Assembly: GCA_016714785.1 (NCBI GenBank)
Contig: JADKCC010000025.1
Span: forward strand, 107,755 to 171,754
Source of the DNA: Saprospiraceae bacterium
GTDB taxonomy: Bacteria; Bacteroidota; Bacteroidia; Chitinophagales; Saprospiraceae
Direction: 5' to 3'
DNA length: 64,000 nt
Shown: positions 54,733 to 64,000 of the stretch, in pieces
Layout of the letters: every line of letters starts with the position of its first letter
Numbering within the stretch: position 1 is the stretch's first letter
The notes under the pieces: generated by a model
What the model saw: the letters and a program-made list of their open reading frames with translations, nothing else
The model's database searches: none
What the model was told of the DNA's origin: nothing
Program-made: the position numbers and the translations under genes

Positions 54733-55902
54733 ATGAACATAAAAGCAAATAGAGTCATCCTCATCGTCCTAGACAGTGTAGGCATAGGCAACCTACCAGA
54801 TGCCCACTTATATGGCGATGAAGGCAGTAATACACTCGGTCATATTGTAGATCAAATACCTGATATCAAAATACCGAATCTGATTCAGCTAGGTCTAGGC
54901 AATATTGACATGGAAAATGCACTTCCTAAAACAGAGTATCCACAGGCGGCTTATGGCAAAGCTGCTGAAATGTCTGCCGGCAAAGATACTACCACGGGAC
55001 ATTGGGAGATCGCAGGTACCATTTTGGACAAACCATTTCCTACTTTTCCTGATGGCTTTCCGATTTCCTTTATGGAGGAGTTTGAAGCGGCCATTGGTGT
55101 CAAAACCTTAGGAAATTATTCCGCTTCGGGCACAGCTATCATTGATGATTTAGGCGACGAACATGTACAGACGGGCTTTCCGATCGTCTATACATCCGCT
55201 GATAGTGTCTTCCAGATAGCGATGCACGAAGATATGATCCCGATAGAAAAGCAATATGAAATCTGTCAAATAGCGCGCGACATGCTAGTCGGTGAGTATG
55301 AAGTAGGTCGCGTGATCGCAAGGCCATTTACTGGCACGTCAGGTAATTATACTCGTACTTCCCGACGCAAAGATTTTGCCACGTTACCGCCAGACAATGT
55401 ATTGGATGCCATCCAAAACCAAGGAAAAGAAGTCTTAGGCATAGGGAAGATTTATGATATTTTTGCTGGAAAAGGTATTACAAGGTCAATCAAGTCAGCC
55501 AATAATCAAGAAGGAATTGTAGCCACTATTGCAGCCATCAAAAATGAGGATAAAGCTAGTCTGATATTTACCAATTTAGTAGATTTTGATATGCATTTTG
55601 GTCATCGCAGAGATGTACCAGGTTATGCAGCGTGTTTGGAAGAGTTCGATGCTTGTATTCCGGAGATTTTGGCAGCTATGGACGAAGATGATGTGTTGAT
55701 CATCACAGCAGATCATGGCAACGATCCTACATGGCCGGGAACCGATCATACCAGAGAGTACATTCCCATTCTGATATATGGTCAAAGTATCCCTGCAGGC
55801 TATCATTTTGGTACACGCAATACTTTTGCAGACCTTGCGGCAACTGTTGCTGACGTTTTAGGCATAGAATTTGAGACTACAGCAAATAGTATATTTTCAT
55901 AA
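54733..55902 (+). CDS. deoB: Phosphopentomutase
   Basis: 389 residues, normal length. The alkaline-phosphatase-superfamily metal site begins VILIVLDSVGIGNLPDAHLY (Asp at about 13) and SNTLGHI; the phosphorylatable Thr lies in GKDTTTGHWEIAG (about 85-97). The distal metal ligands are in DFDMHFGHRRDV, ITADHGNDPTWPGTDHTRE. It interconverts (deoxy)ribose-1- and -5-phosphate with Mn2+. First gene of the deo cluster; deoA starts 17 bp after it. Confidence 0.96.
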   Translation: MNIKANRVILIVLDSVGIGNLPDAHLYGDEGSNTLGHIVDQIPDIKIPNLIQLGLGNIDMENALPKTEYPQAAYGKAAEMSAGKDTTTGHWEIAGTILDKPFPTFPDGFPISFMEEFEAAIGVKTLGNYSASGTAIIDDLGDEHVQTGFPIVYTSADSVFQIAMHEDMIPIEKQYEICQIARDMLVGEYEVGRVIARPFTGTSGNYTRTSRRKDFATLPPDNVLDAIQNQGKEVLGIGKIYDIFAGKGITRSIKSANNQEGIVATIAAIKNEDKASLIFTNLVDFDMHFGHRRDVPGYAACLEEFDACIPEILAAMDEDDVLIITADHGNDPTWPGTDHTREYIPILIYGQSIPAGYHFGTRNTFADLAATVADVLGIEFETTANSIFS

Positions 55903-55919
55903 TCATTAAAGCAGTACCA

Positions 55920-57218
55920 TTGGTAGAGCTAATCAAGAAAAAAAGAGATGGTCATATTTTGACATCTGATGACATACAGTCTATCATTTCGGGCTATATT
56001 TCAGGGGTTATTCCTGACTATCAGATAGCTGCATGGTTGATGGCAGTATATTTTCAGGGTATGAATGATGACGAAACGGCTGCACTCACAGATGCGATGA
56101 TGCGTTCAGGTGATATGATCGATCTTTCTGATATACCTGGCATCAAAGTAGATAAACACAGCACAGGCGGAGTAGGGGATAAGACTACATTGATCTTGGC
56201 ACCATTGGTAGCTGCGGCTGGAGTGCCTGTAGCTAAGATGTCTGGTCGTGGTTTGGGGCACACAGGAGGTACATTAGATAAATTTGAATCTATTCCAGGT
56301 TTTCAAGTGGATATGACGGCTGATGCTTTTATAGATAAAGTAAAGAGTCACGGGATCGCTATTTGCAGCCAAAATACTAAATTGGTTCCTGCTGACAAAA
56401 AACTTTACGCTCTCAGAGATGTCACTGGTACGGTTGACAATATATCATTGATCGCATCGAGTGTCATGAGTAAAAAATTGGCTTGTGGAGCAGATGCGAT
56501 AGTCATAGATCTCAAAGTGGGTGACGGTGCATTCATTAAGAACATCATTGACGCTGAAAAATTGGCGCACATCATGATCAGCACGGCACAAAAAATGAAT
56601 CGTAAACTCATTGCCGTCATTACAGGTATGGAAGAGCCTTTGGGTTTGGCTGTCGGCAATGCATTGGAAGTCAAGGAAGCCATTGATACGTTAAAAGGAA
56701 AAGGTCCCGAAGATTTGACCAATCTGTGTTTGGAATTAGGAAGCCACATGTTGACGTTGGCTGGACGTACCCAAAGTCATGAAGAAGGCATCGACTTGTT
56801 GAAATCTTTGATAGAAAATGGTCAGGCTTATGAAAAATTTATAGAATTATGTGCTTCTCAAGGTGGTGACATTGAAGTAGCAAAGAATATGGATTTATTG
56901 CCTAAAGCATCTTTGACATTTGAATACAAAAGCAAAAAAGAAGGCTATATTTCTCATCTCAGCGCCATGGATATCGGCTTGGCATCCGTACGATTGGGCG
57001 CAGGAAGGGAAACCAAAGAAAGCCCGATAGATCATAGTGCAGGGATTGTATTGACAAAAAAGGTTGGAGCTTGGATACAAGAAGGAGACACTTTAGCCAT
57101 TTTGCATGCCAATGAAAGTTCGTTTTTTGCAAAAGCTGAATCTTACATGGATTTAGCTTACACTTTTAGCAAAACAAAACCTATCAAAGAGCCGTTAATA
57201 TTCAAAACCATTCAATAA
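55920..57218 (+). CDS. deoA: Pyrimidine-nucleoside (thymidine) phosphorylase
   Basis: 432 residues. The glycosyltransferase family 3 phosphate site is KHSTGGVGDKTTLILAPLVA (about 79-98), with MSGRGLGHTGGTLDKFESI following. It has LIASSVMSKKLACGADAIVI and the C-terminal domain ending with TKKVGAWIQEGDTLAILHAN. It cleaves thymidine, deoxyuridine or uridine to base and (deoxy)ribose-1-phosphate. The start is a TTG at 55920, giving MVELIKKKRDGHILTSDDI, the usual N-terminus; no ATG lies before the conserved region. A 97-bp poly-T-rich tract follows its stop. Confidence 0.93.
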   Translation: MVELIKKKRDGHILTSDDIQSIISGYISGVIPDYQIAAWLMAVYFQGMNDDETAALTDAMMRSGDMIDLSDIPGIKVDKHSTGGVGDKTTLILAPLVAAAGVPVAKMSGRGLGHTGGTLDKFESIPGFQVDMTADAFIDKVKSHGIAICSQNTKLVPADKKLYALRDVTGTVDNISLIASSVMSKKLACGADAIVIDLKVGDGAFIKNIIDAEKLAHIMISTAQKMNRKLIAVITGMEEPLGLAVGNALEVKEAIDTLKGKGPEDLTNLCLELGSHMLTLAGRTQSHEEGIDLLKSLIENGQAYEKFIELCASQGGDIEVAKNMDLLPKASLTFEYKSKKEGYISHLSAMDIGLASVRLGAGRETKESPIDHSAGIVLTKKVGAWIQEGDTLAILHANESSFFAKAESYMDLAYTFSKTKPIKEPLIFKTIQ

Positions 57219-57229
57219 TTATAAACAAT

Positions 57230-57333
<104 letters not shown>

Positions 57334-57356
57334 CTTCAAATATAATTCTATTTCAG

Positions 57357-58352
57357 ATGATTAAAAATAAAAAAATAAGGCAGGAAGTCATAGCTCAGAC
57401 CCATCATTTGCGCAATGAAGGGATTCCCTTTGATGCATCGCTGATAGAAGGTATCAATATCAATCGCAGTGCTGTAGAGCGCAGAGCTGCTACCATAGGT
57501 ACACGCCGATCTGTCAAAAAGGAGTATCAGGCTGCTTGGTTGCTCAAAGCGATCTCTTGTATGGATCTTACAACGCTGGCAGGTGATGACACCCAAGGAA
57601 ATGTATTCAGGTTATGCGCCAAAGCAAAAAATCCAGTACGTAAAGACCTGTTAGAAGCGATGGGTATGGCGGATGCGGGCATCACTACGGGTGCAGTTTG
57701 TGTATATCATAATTTGATACCTTATGCAAAGGAAGCACTCAAAGGGACAAATATTCCCATTGCGGCGGTTTCTACAGGCTTCCCTGCAGGACAAATTTCT
57801 TTGCCAGAAAAACTCAAGGAAATAGAATTGTCGGTTGCTGCTGGAGCTACAGAAATAGACATAGTTATCAGCCGAGCTTTGGTTTTGCAGTCAGATTGGA
57901 AGGCTTTGTATGATGAAATTGCGGCTTGTCGCAAAGCGTGTGGAGATGCGCACATGAAAACTATCTTGGCTACAGGAGAAATCCCAACATATACCAAAGT
58001 GGCCAAAGCAAGCATGGTAGCCATGATGGCTGGTTCGGATTTTATCAAGACAAGCACTGGTAAGGAAAGCGTCAACGCAACATTGCCAGTTACCTTAGTC
58101 ATGGTACGTATGATCAGAGAGTACTTAACGTTGACAGGATATAAAGTAGGATACAAACCCGCAGGTGGTATTGCCAAAGCCAAGGACGCATTAAATTATC
58201 TCATATTGATGAAAGAAGAGTTGGGACACGATTGGTTACAGCCTGATTTATTCAGATTTGGAGCGAGTAGTTTGCTGGGAGATATCGAGCGGCAATTAGA
58301 GCACTATGTGACAGGAAGGTATTCTGCATCGTATAGACATCCTATGGCTTAA
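57357..58352 (+). CDS. deoC: Deoxyribose-phosphate aldolase
   Basis: 331 residues from the ATG at 57357 (an open frame runs back into the poly-T tract but is not real). The Schiff-base lysine is in SDFIKTSTGKESVNATL; the proton-relay lysine is in YKPAGGIAKAKDAL-like VGYKPAGGIAKAKDALNYL, and the other family block is CVYHNLIPYAKEAL to PAGQISLPEKLKEI. It splits deoxyribose-5-phosphate to glyceraldehyde-3-phosphate and acetaldehyde. It is longer than E. coli DeoC (about 259), with an extra N-terminal 50 residues, as in many Bacteroidota. It sits between deoA and the aldehyde dehydrogenase. Confidence 0.94.
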   Translation: MIKNKKIRQEVIAQTHHLRNEGIPFDASLIEGININRSAVERRAATIGTRRSVKKEYQAAWLLKAISCMDLTTLAGDDTQGNVFRLCAKAKNPVRKDLLEAMGMADAGITTGAVCVYHNLIPYAKEALKGTNIPIAAVSTGFPAGQISLPEKLKEIELSVAAGATEIDIVISRALVLQSDWKALYDEIAACRKACGDAHMKTILATGEIPTYTKVAKASMVAMMAGSDFIKTSTGKESVNATLPVTLVMVRMIREYLTLTGYKVGYKPAGGIAKAKDALNYLILMKEELGHDWLQPDLFRFGASSLLGDIERQLEHYVTGRYSASYRHPMA

Positions 58353-58445
58353 TATTGAGAATTTAGGAAAGACTTGATATCAGAGTTCGCAGAAATGTTT
58401 GAGTTTTACACAAAAAATGAGATATTGTAAGACTTTCTGTTAATT

Positions 58446-58492
58446 TTGGCAACAAGTTGTTGCCAATTTACAAATAATACCCCAAGTTGGGG
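58446..58492. promoter_or_regulatory. Paired palindromes, candidate operators
   Basis: TTGGCAACAA-G-TTGTTGCCAA (58446-58466, 10-bp arms) and CCCCAA-G-TTGGGG (58480-58492, 6-bp arms). Both have the core CAAGTTG and centres 30 bp apart, about three DNA turns. They lie between deoC and the aldehyde dehydrogenase gene, with no T-rich tail for a terminator. Use as binding sites for a dimeric regulator is inference. Confidence 0.5.
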
Positions 58493-58580
58493 GACAAATA
58501 TAGAGCGTTTTTAAAGTGTTTTTTAGTGTCATTAAAGCACGATATATTGATTCAAAAAATAAATATTCAATCACAATATA

Positions 58581-60860
58581 ATGTCAATTAAAGAAATATA
58601 TAATACCATGGAGTATGGTCCCGCACCTGAAAGCAATAAGGAAAGTGTAGCTTTTCTCGATCAACATAAAAGAAAGTTTCAACTATTCATCAATGGTAAA
58701 TGGACAAAACCAACATCAGGAGAATATTTTGAATCTGTAAGTCCATCCAATAATGAAAAACTTGCCCAAGTAGCAGAAGCCAATGAAAAGGATGTAGATG
58801 ACGCAGTAAAAGCTGCCAAAAAAGCGCTCAAACCTTGGGTAGAATTGGGTGGACATGGCCGCGCAAGATACCTGTATGCCATAGCCAGACAGATTCAAAA
58901 ACACAGCAGAAATTTTGCAGTGCTTGAATCTATGGATAATGGTAAACCTATACGAGAGACTCGTGATATAGATATTCCGCTTGTTGCACGTCATTTTTAC
59001 CATCATGCAGGTTGGGCACAACTCATGGATACAGAGATGAAAGATTATAAAGAAATCGGTGTCATCGGTCAGATCATCCCTTGGAATTTCCCTATGTTGA
59101 TGTTGGCTTGGAAAATAGCACCTGCATTGGCTATGGGAAACACTGTGGTATTGAAACCTGCTGAATTTACATCTTTGACAGCATTGCTTTTTGCTGATAT
59201 ATGCAAGCAAGTAGGCCTTCCTGATGGCGTAGTCAATATCATCACAGGACACGGAAGTACTGGTGCCGCATTGGTCAATCATCCCGATGTGTCCAAAATA
59301 GCATTTACAGGTTCTACAGAAGTAGGCAAAATAATACGAAGAGCTACAGCAGGCACAGGCAAAAAAATATCATTGGAGTTGGGAGGCAAATCACCGTTTA
59401 TCGTTTTCGAAGATGCGGACTTGGATAGTGTGGTCGAAGGTATTGTGGATGCGATCTGGTTCAATCAAGGTCAAGTTTGTTGTGCAGGATCTAGATTATT
59501 GGTGCAAGAAAGTGTAGCTGAAAAGTTGTTTGCGAAGATACGCGCCAGAATGGAAACACTTCGAGTGGGCAACTCATTGGACAAATCTATAGATATAGGT
59601 GCTATCGTTGCTCCGGTACAACTCAAAACCATACAAGAGCTCGTGCAGCAAGGAAAGGACGAAGGCAATACCTGTTGGCAACCATCATGGGAATGTCCTA
59701 AAGAAGGTTGTTTTTATCCGCCTACATTATTTACAGATGTATCACCTTCATCGATTATTGCGCAGGAAGAAATATTTGGACCAGTATTGGTGGCAATGAC
59801 TTTCCGCTCACATGGCGAAGCTGTTAAGCTGGCTAATAATACCAGATATGGATTGGCGGCGAGTATATGGACTGAAAATATCAATTTGGCTCTAGATATT
59901 GCACCACAAGTAAAAGCTGGGACGGTTTGGATTAATTGTAGCAATGTTTTTGACGCCGCATCAGGATTCGGTGGATACCGCGAGTCAGGATATGGCAGAG
60001 AAGGTGGTAAGGAAGGTTTGTATGAGTATGTAAAACATCGTGCGGAATCAGAATTTAAAAGTGATGCTCCTAAACTAAAAACACAAGAACCAAGCAGTAA
60101 GAAGGAAAATAAGTCTCTTCCTACAATTGATCGTACGCCAAAACTATTCATTGGTGGAAAGCAAGCAAGACCTGATGGCGGCAATAGCATTACTATAAAT
60201 GATACGTTTGGAAATTATATCTCGGAAGTACCCAAAAGTAGTAGGAAGGACATCCGAAATGCGGTAGAAGCGGCTCATGCTTGTACTTCTTGGTCAGGAA
60301 TGACGGGACATGCCAAAGCACAGGTTTTGTATTATATAGCAGAAAACTTATCCGTAAGAGCAGAAGAATTTGCTAATAGAATCGGGCAAATGACTAATGT
60401 GAGCACAACTGAAGCTGAAAAAGAAGTGCAAGCTTCCATAGAAAGGATTTATACCTACGCAGCTTGGGCCGATAAATATGATGGACAAGTACATCACACA
60501 ACGCAAAGAAATGTCACACTGGCCATGCCTGAAAGGGTAGGAGTTATGGGTATCGTTTGTCCTGACGATTCACCATTGTTGGGATTTATTTCTACAGTGA
60601 TACCTGCGATAGCTATGGGCAACTGCGTAGTGGTCATTCCTTCAGAAACATCACCACTTTCAGCAACAGATTTTTATCAGATTTTGGAGACATCTGACGT
60701 ACCTGCTGGATGTATCAATATCGTCACAGGAAACAAAGAAGAACTCACTAAAGAAATGGCCAAACATGATGACATCGATGGTCTGTGGTATTTCGGAAGT
60801 GCTCAGGGTAGCAAAGAAGTAGAATTGTTATCAGCAGACAATCTGAAACGCACTTGGTAA
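58581..60860 (+). CDS. Double-domain aldehyde dehydrogenase (3' frameshift)
   Basis: 759 residues to the apparent stop. The first domain (about 35-490) is a complete ALDH: IIPWNFPMLMLAWKIAPALA, the NAD site GSTEVGKIIRRATAGTGKKI, Glu266 in SLELGGKSPF and the catalytic Cys300 in NQGQVCCAGSR. A second ALDH-like domain (about 520-760+) has VGVMGIVCPDDSPLLGFIST and MGNCVVVIPSETSPLSATDF but no Glu or Cys active-site region; it appears non-catalytic. A lost G near 60856 truncates the frame; in the other frame VNYGKYRNWYDRNQGEGAEF and so on continues to 60967, the natural end. Position after deoC points to oxidation of acetaldehyde to acetate. Confidence 0.88.
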   Translation: MSIKEIYNTMEYGPAPESNKESVAFLDQHKRKFQLFINGKWTKPTSGEYFESVSPSNNEKLAQVAEANEKDVDDAVKAAKKALKPWVELGGHGRARYLYAIARQIQKHSRNFAVLESMDNGKPIRETRDIDIPLVARHFYHHAGWAQLMDTEMKDYKEIGVIGQIIPWNFPMLMLAWKIAPALAMGNTVVLKPAEFTSLTALLFADICKQVGLPDGVVNIITGHGSTGAALVNHPDVSKIAFTGSTEVGKIIRRATAGTGKKISLELGGKSPFIVFEDADLDSVVEGIVDAIWFNQGQVCCAGSRLLVQESVAEKLFAKIRARMETLRVGNSLDKSIDIGAIVAPVQLKTIQELVQQGKDEGNTCWQPSWECPKEGCFYPPTLFTDVSPSSIIAQEEIFGPVLVAMTFRSHGEAVKLANNTRYGLAASIWTENINLALDIAPQVKAGTVWINCSNVFDAASGFGGYRESGYGREGGKEGLYEYVKHRAESEFKSDAPKLKTQEPSSKKENKSLPTIDRTPKLFIGGKQARPDGGNSITINDTFGNYISEVPKSSRKDIRNAVEAAHACTSWSGMTGHAKAQVLYYIAENLSVRAEEFANRIGQMTNVSTTEAEKEVQASIERIYTYAAWADKYDGQVHHTTQRNVTLAMPERVGVMGIVCPDDSPLLGFISTVIPAIAMGNCVVVIPSETSPLSATDFYQILETSDVPAGCINIVTGNKEELTKEMAKHDDIDGLWYFGSAQGSKEVELLSADNLKRTW

Positions 60861-60967
60861 ATTATGGTAAATATCGCAATTGGTACGATCGTAATCAAGG
60901 AGAAGGAGCAGAATTTTTACGACATGCTACAGAGATTAAAAATATTTGGATTCCTTATGGCGCGTAA
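60861..60967 (+). pseudogene. Frameshifted tail of the aldehyde dehydrogenase
   Basis: Encodes NYGKYRNWYDRNQGEGAEFL and, after it, RHATEIKNIWIPYGA, then TAA. The tail fits ACT TGG GTA AAT with one extra G at 60856; without it the frame ends at 60860. It is the end of the 58581 gene, not a separate gene. Confidence 0.75.
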
Positions 60968-61020
60968 GGTGTTCAAAAATGGTTTTTTTATATTCTTTGG
61001 GTTTCTTTAAAAATCTCCTT

Positions 61021-61028
61021 TATATTTG
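61021..61028 (+). promoter_or_regulatory. Promoter for the Uma2 gene
   Basis: TATATTTG at the -7 position, 21 bp after TTTG (60996-60999), matching the full Bacteroidota TTTG-N(about 20)-TAnnTTTG pattern. Predicted leader about 16 nt. Confidence 0.7.
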
Positions 61029-61048
61029 CATAACAAAAAGTCAAGTCC

Positions 61049-61673
61049 ATGAAAGAATACAAAACCATAGAAAACACCAATACCGATGAAGCTAAAGAGC
61101 CTGCTATAGATTACAATAAAGTATATACCTATGCTGACTATCTCAAGCTAGAAATAGATGAGATGGTAGAGATCATCCGTGGTAAGATATTCAGGATGTG
61201 TGCTGCACCAAGGACAAAACATCAAATTATAAACGGAAATATTTACTATAGATTGCGGCAACAATTAGAAGGTCAAAAATGTAAAGTTTTCAATGCGCCT
61301 ATTGATGTAGTACTTCCCATTGCAAATAAAAAAAGAACCAAGTCCACCAATGTTGTCCAGCCAGATATTTGTGTGATTTGTGATCCGAAAATCATTGAAG
61401 AAACTGCCGTTTTTGGAGTACCTGATTTTGTAATAGAAATCGTCGCAGGCAAAGATATAAAACGAGATACCCAAACACAAATTCAGCATTTATGAAGAAG
61501 CTGGTGTAGGCGAATATTGGATCGTATTTGCGGAGATACGTCTCGTAGAGGTATTTATCCTAGAGAATGGAAAATATCAACGGCTCAATGCATTCTCAGA
61601 GGACGATATCATACCAGTCAAGACATTACCTGGACTTTCGATCAGTATAGATGATATTTTTGAGGGTGTGTAG
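61049..61673 (+). pseudogene. Uma2 (DUF820) endonuclease-fold protein, frameshifted
   Basis: The first frame (to 61495) has YTYADYLKLEIDEMVEIIRG, FRMCAAPRTKHQIINGNIYY, VVQPDICVICDPK and PDFVIEIVAGKDIKRDTQT, the Uma2 core with its PD-(D/E)XK-like metal residues (Asp, Glu-Ile). One extra base near 61480 shifts the frame; the rest, KFSIYEEAGVGEYWIVFAEI and the closing TLPGLSISIDDIFEGV, is read to the TAG at 61671. The repaired protein has about 207 residues, normal for the family. Uma2 proteins are a widespread restriction-endonuclease-like fold of unclear role. It has a good promoter. Confidence 0.8.
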
Positions 61674-61712
61674 TTGTTTATTGCTATTTCTAAAATTTAA
61701 ATTAAAAAAAAT

Positions 61713-62255
61713 ATGAAGTCCTATCAAGTTTTATTTATCACTTTTATCTTTCTCATCTGCAGCTGCAAAGAAGAAGTTGTCTATAATTATCAAGCTGAAA
61801 TAGATCAATTGTCAACCTATGTAAAGCAATCTGAATATTTGGAAAAGATCTATCATCTAGACCAAAATATAAGAAATGAAAACAAAAGTGACTTAAAGGA
61901 AATTGACGATGTAAACCTTGCCAAAATAGAAGCTTATATATCGAAACACGGACATCCTTCACTCAAGACCCATACGAAAGAAGCAACCATTGTTCCCTGG
62001 ATTGTTATTCACCACAATCCAAGCAAAGAGACTTCCAAAAAACATTTCAAAACTTTATATCAAGCCTACAAAAAGGGTGATATTGATGGCGGTGATTTTA
62101 CTATGTATTTGGGTAGATATTATAGTGTAGTAAACAATAAAAGATTAGATTTGGAAAGTCCATATACAGAAGAATTTGAAATAGACACCTTAGTTAAAGC
62201 ATTGGATTTGCAGCAGTTGAGAGATGAAGTAGATCTGGTTTTGGAGAAACCTTAA
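61713..62255 (+). CDS. Lipoprotein resembling DUF6624
   Basis: 180 residues. A lipoprotein signal ends at FLICSCKEE (Cys18). The body has YLEKIYHLDQNIRNENKSDL, IEAYISKHGHPSLKTHTKEA and PWIVIHHNPSKETSKKHFKT, resembling the DUF6624 pattern (a helix, then K.GWP, then a QHAD-like motif), with HHNP in place of QHAD. It likely faces the periplasm. Function is unknown. The assignment is tentative. Confidence 0.65.
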   Translation: MKSYQVLFITFIFLICSCKEEVVYNYQAEIDQLSTYVKQSEYLEKIYHLDQNIRNENKSDLKEIDDVNLAKIEAYISKHGHPSLKTHTKEATIVPWIVIHHNPSKETSKKHFKTLYQAYKKGDIDGGDFTMYLGRYYSVVNNKRLDLESPYTEEFEIDTLVKALDLQQLRDEVDLVLEKP

Positions 62256-62344
62256 CACACCTTAATCATGTCTCTATCACGACTAAAGCCAATATTCTAT
62301 TTGGTCAGTAAGTAAACTTAATCTATTTTTATTGAAAATTATGA

Positions 62345-63654
62345 ATGATGGTGAAGACATTTTTACTTTTTATGGGATTTGTGCTACTTTCAACGCTTTG
62401 TTTTGGTCAGGTAGATTCTTCGATTTATAATAATGAAATTCGGAGCAAAGTAGTAGATAAAAAAACGAAAAAGGCACTTCCCTTTGCTACAGTCTATAAT
62501 CTAAATAGAAATCACGTTGCGGAAACAAATGGAGAAGGCTTTTTTACAATAAAGTTTGAGCGATTAACAGATACGTTGATCACCTATTATTTAGGGTATA
62601 AGACAGATACAACCACAGTTGGTCAAATCAAAGAAAATATATTTTTATCACCAATTCAAAACTTGCTGAATGAAATAGAAATTTCTGATTATAAAAATTC
62701 TACCATTATAAATCACCCTAAGATTACACCAATAAAATTTGTCACTTCAGATAGCTTAGGTTTTTTACTTAGTGAACGAATGATCGGTTTTAGAAAAAAT
62801 TATGAATTAGAAGTCTTTCATTATACAGGAGTTTCTATGAAAAAAATTCAATTAGACCAAGGAAATAAAGTGGACATATTTAAAAATTGTCAAAATCAAA
62901 TTTTTCTACAAATCGATGATAAATGTATAAAAATAGCTTTCGAAAATCAACAATTATCGCTGATCGAAAAAATGACATTTAGGGAATTTAAAAGTTTATT
63001 TGGTAATTGTATGGCATCAAAAGAAGGTCAGTTTGTTTACCAATTAGCTCGATGGAATAATCTCGAAAAAAACTATGTTTTGGTTGACCCAAAAGAAGGA
63101 AATTCCAAATTATTTAAGTCTATTATTCACAAAGACAGATTACAGTCATATAAACAAGATATGGGTTTTATTGAATATGGTAAAAATGTTTCAACCCTGG
63201 GAATTACTGATGCAGTCAATAATAGACTTGTAAGAAACCAACAAGCTGACAGTCATTTTTATGAAACAACATTGCACAAAAACCAAACAAACAATTATTT
63301 TTTCGCACTAGACACGAGTTTCATACATTTTAATTTTGATGAGAAACAAATCGAAATTTATGATCTTCATGGCGATTTGACTCAAACTATTACTGACCAT
63401 CCAATATTCAGAAATAAACACAAAACTTGTATAGTTTTACATGACGATATTTTTCAAAAATTTTACTTTGTATATGAACACACAATGATTATATGATAAG
63501 TGAAATCGACATTGAAACTATACGACTATTAGAAAGCATTGCATTAAATTTGGTTTATTTTAAGTCGATTGATATCATAAATGGCAATATATTTTCCTTG
63601 GGAAGAAATAGTATAATTGGTCCAAATGCATTGTTTTATAAACGAATTTATTGA
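62345..63654 (+). CDS. Secreted protein with carboxypeptidase-regulatory-like domain
   Basis: 383 residues in the first frame (to 63496). The signal peptide ends at LLSTLCFGQ. Then a regulatory-like beta domain (about 28-105: KVVDKKTKKALPFATVYNLN, GEGFFTIKFERLTDTLITYY, LSPIQNLLNEIEI) and a body of unknown fold. After the stop at 63494 the translation goes on in another frame: SEIDIETIRLLESIALNLVY and GRNSIIGPNALFYKRIY to 63654, which reads like the true end. A frameshift near 63490 is likely; alternatively a separate 53-codon gene begins at the overlapping ATG at 63494. The body resembles a propeller. I cannot assign a function. Confidence 0.65.
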
Positions 63655-63669
63655 AATTATTAACCATAT

Positions 63670-64000
63670 ATGAAAACAATCAAAACCATTATTTCCTTAT
63701 TTTTGATTTTGTCATGTCATGCGACTTACGGTCAGGAAAGTGCTAAAACTTTGCTCAAAGTGATCAATAATGAAGGCAATGGAGTACATGATGCTGTCGT
63801 TTTGATAGACGATATTAATCCATTGCTTACGGATGAAAATGGTTATGCATTGTTCACTAATTTAAAAGAGGGAAAAGTCCGCATTATCATCAAACATTTA
63901 TCATATTTGGATTTTGACACGATGGTAATTTTTCCACTGCTATCTTCACGATTGATATTAAGGTTGCAAAACAAAATTAATGTCTTGGATGAAGTTACGG
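63670..64000 (+). CDS. Probable TonB receptor or regulatory-domain protein, start only
   Basis: 110 codons before the window ends. Signal peptide (MKTIKTIISLFLILSCHATY ending GQ), then a carboxypeptidase-regulatory-like domain: LLKVINNEGNGVHDAVVLID, DENGYALFTNLKEGKVRIII and LILRLQNKINVLDEV, the usual lead-in to a TonB plug. Whether a barrel follows cannot be seen. It lies 15 bp after the preceding gene and shares its type of N-terminal domain. Confidence 0.65.
   Translation, partial: MKTIKTIISLFLILSCHATYGQESAKTLLKVINNEGNGVHDAVVLIDDINPLLTDENGYALFTNLKEGKVRIIIKHLSYLDFDTMVIFPLLSSRLILRLQNKINVLDEVT

Overview
The window looks like a contig from a Bacteroidota bacterium, most likely the Saprospiraceae/Chitinophagales side of the phylum. 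Evidence: secreted genes ending in type IX secretion (T9SS) sorting domains, SprB-like repeats, SusC-like TonB receptors with carboxypeptidase-regulatory domains, DUF4175 and DUF4293 family proteins, low GC, almost no Shine-Dalgarno sites, and repeated use of the Bacteroidota -7 promoter box TAnnTTTG just upstream of starts. Species cannot be told from the sequence alone.

Layout. 1-720: start of a BNR/sortilin-like propeller gene (minus). 721-1970: repeats (11-bp minisatellite, MITE-like element, 50-bp array). 1972-5396: small membrane protein and a large T9SS surface protein with a wrecked middle. 5520-6060: a single-strand (Y1/RAYT-type) transposable element whose right hairpin forms the end of a cytochrome c gene. 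6041-9241 (minus): cytochrome c, PQQ sugar dehydrogenase, O-methyltransferase, EamA transporter. 9516-12128: TonB receptor. 12129-13903: 1.8 kb of minisatellites and hairpin repeats. 13904-21140: a probable exported-protein operon (M43 metalloprotease, two tandem-duplicated T9SS proteins, an outer-membrane barrel protein). 21139-21690: repeats. 21686-29072: LURP-one-like protein, rsmG, Tat-exported pirin, a second MITE copy, membrane proteins, AhpD-like protein, FAD oxidoreductase. 29144-31827: pnp and rpsO. 32140-36763: TonB receptor, BNR lipoprotein, membrane-anchored winged-helix regulator. 37200-45444: giant T9SS adhesin (SprB-like, DUF11-like, HYR-like, dockerin, cohesin-like, sorting domain) broken by frameshifts. 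45936-48498 (minus): recO, a small protein, GH3. 48955-53284: DUF4175, RsbW-like ATPase, ybeY. 53385-54688: Rpn-type remnant and an unknown protein. 54733-60967: deoxynucleoside catabolic cluster deoB-deoA-deoC plus a double-domain aldehyde dehydrogenase. 61049-64000: Uma2 protein, lipoprotein, two proteins with carboxypeptidase-regulatory-like domains.

How the genes work together. The clearest pathway is the deo cluster: nucleoside phosphorolysis gives deoxyribose-1-phosphate, DeoB converts it to the 5-phosphate, DeoC splits it to glyceraldehyde-3-phosphate and acetaldehyde, and the aldehyde dehydrogenase presumably removes the acetaldehyde. pnp/rpsO, rsmG, recO and ybeY are housekeeping. 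Much of the rest is envelope: T9SS cargo, TonB receptors and lipoproteins.

The most unusual layer is non-coding. Several repeat families (MITE-like elements, hairpin cassettes, three separate arrays with a 21-bp period) fill the gaps between genes, and in several places the repeat overlaps or abuts a stop codon. A caution: at least six single-base frameshifts, two 1.3-kb zones with many frameshifts, and a 97-bp poly-T-rich tract suggest local consensus errors, so broken genes here are not necessarily broken in the living cell. I did not find a clearly new defence or biosynthetic system.
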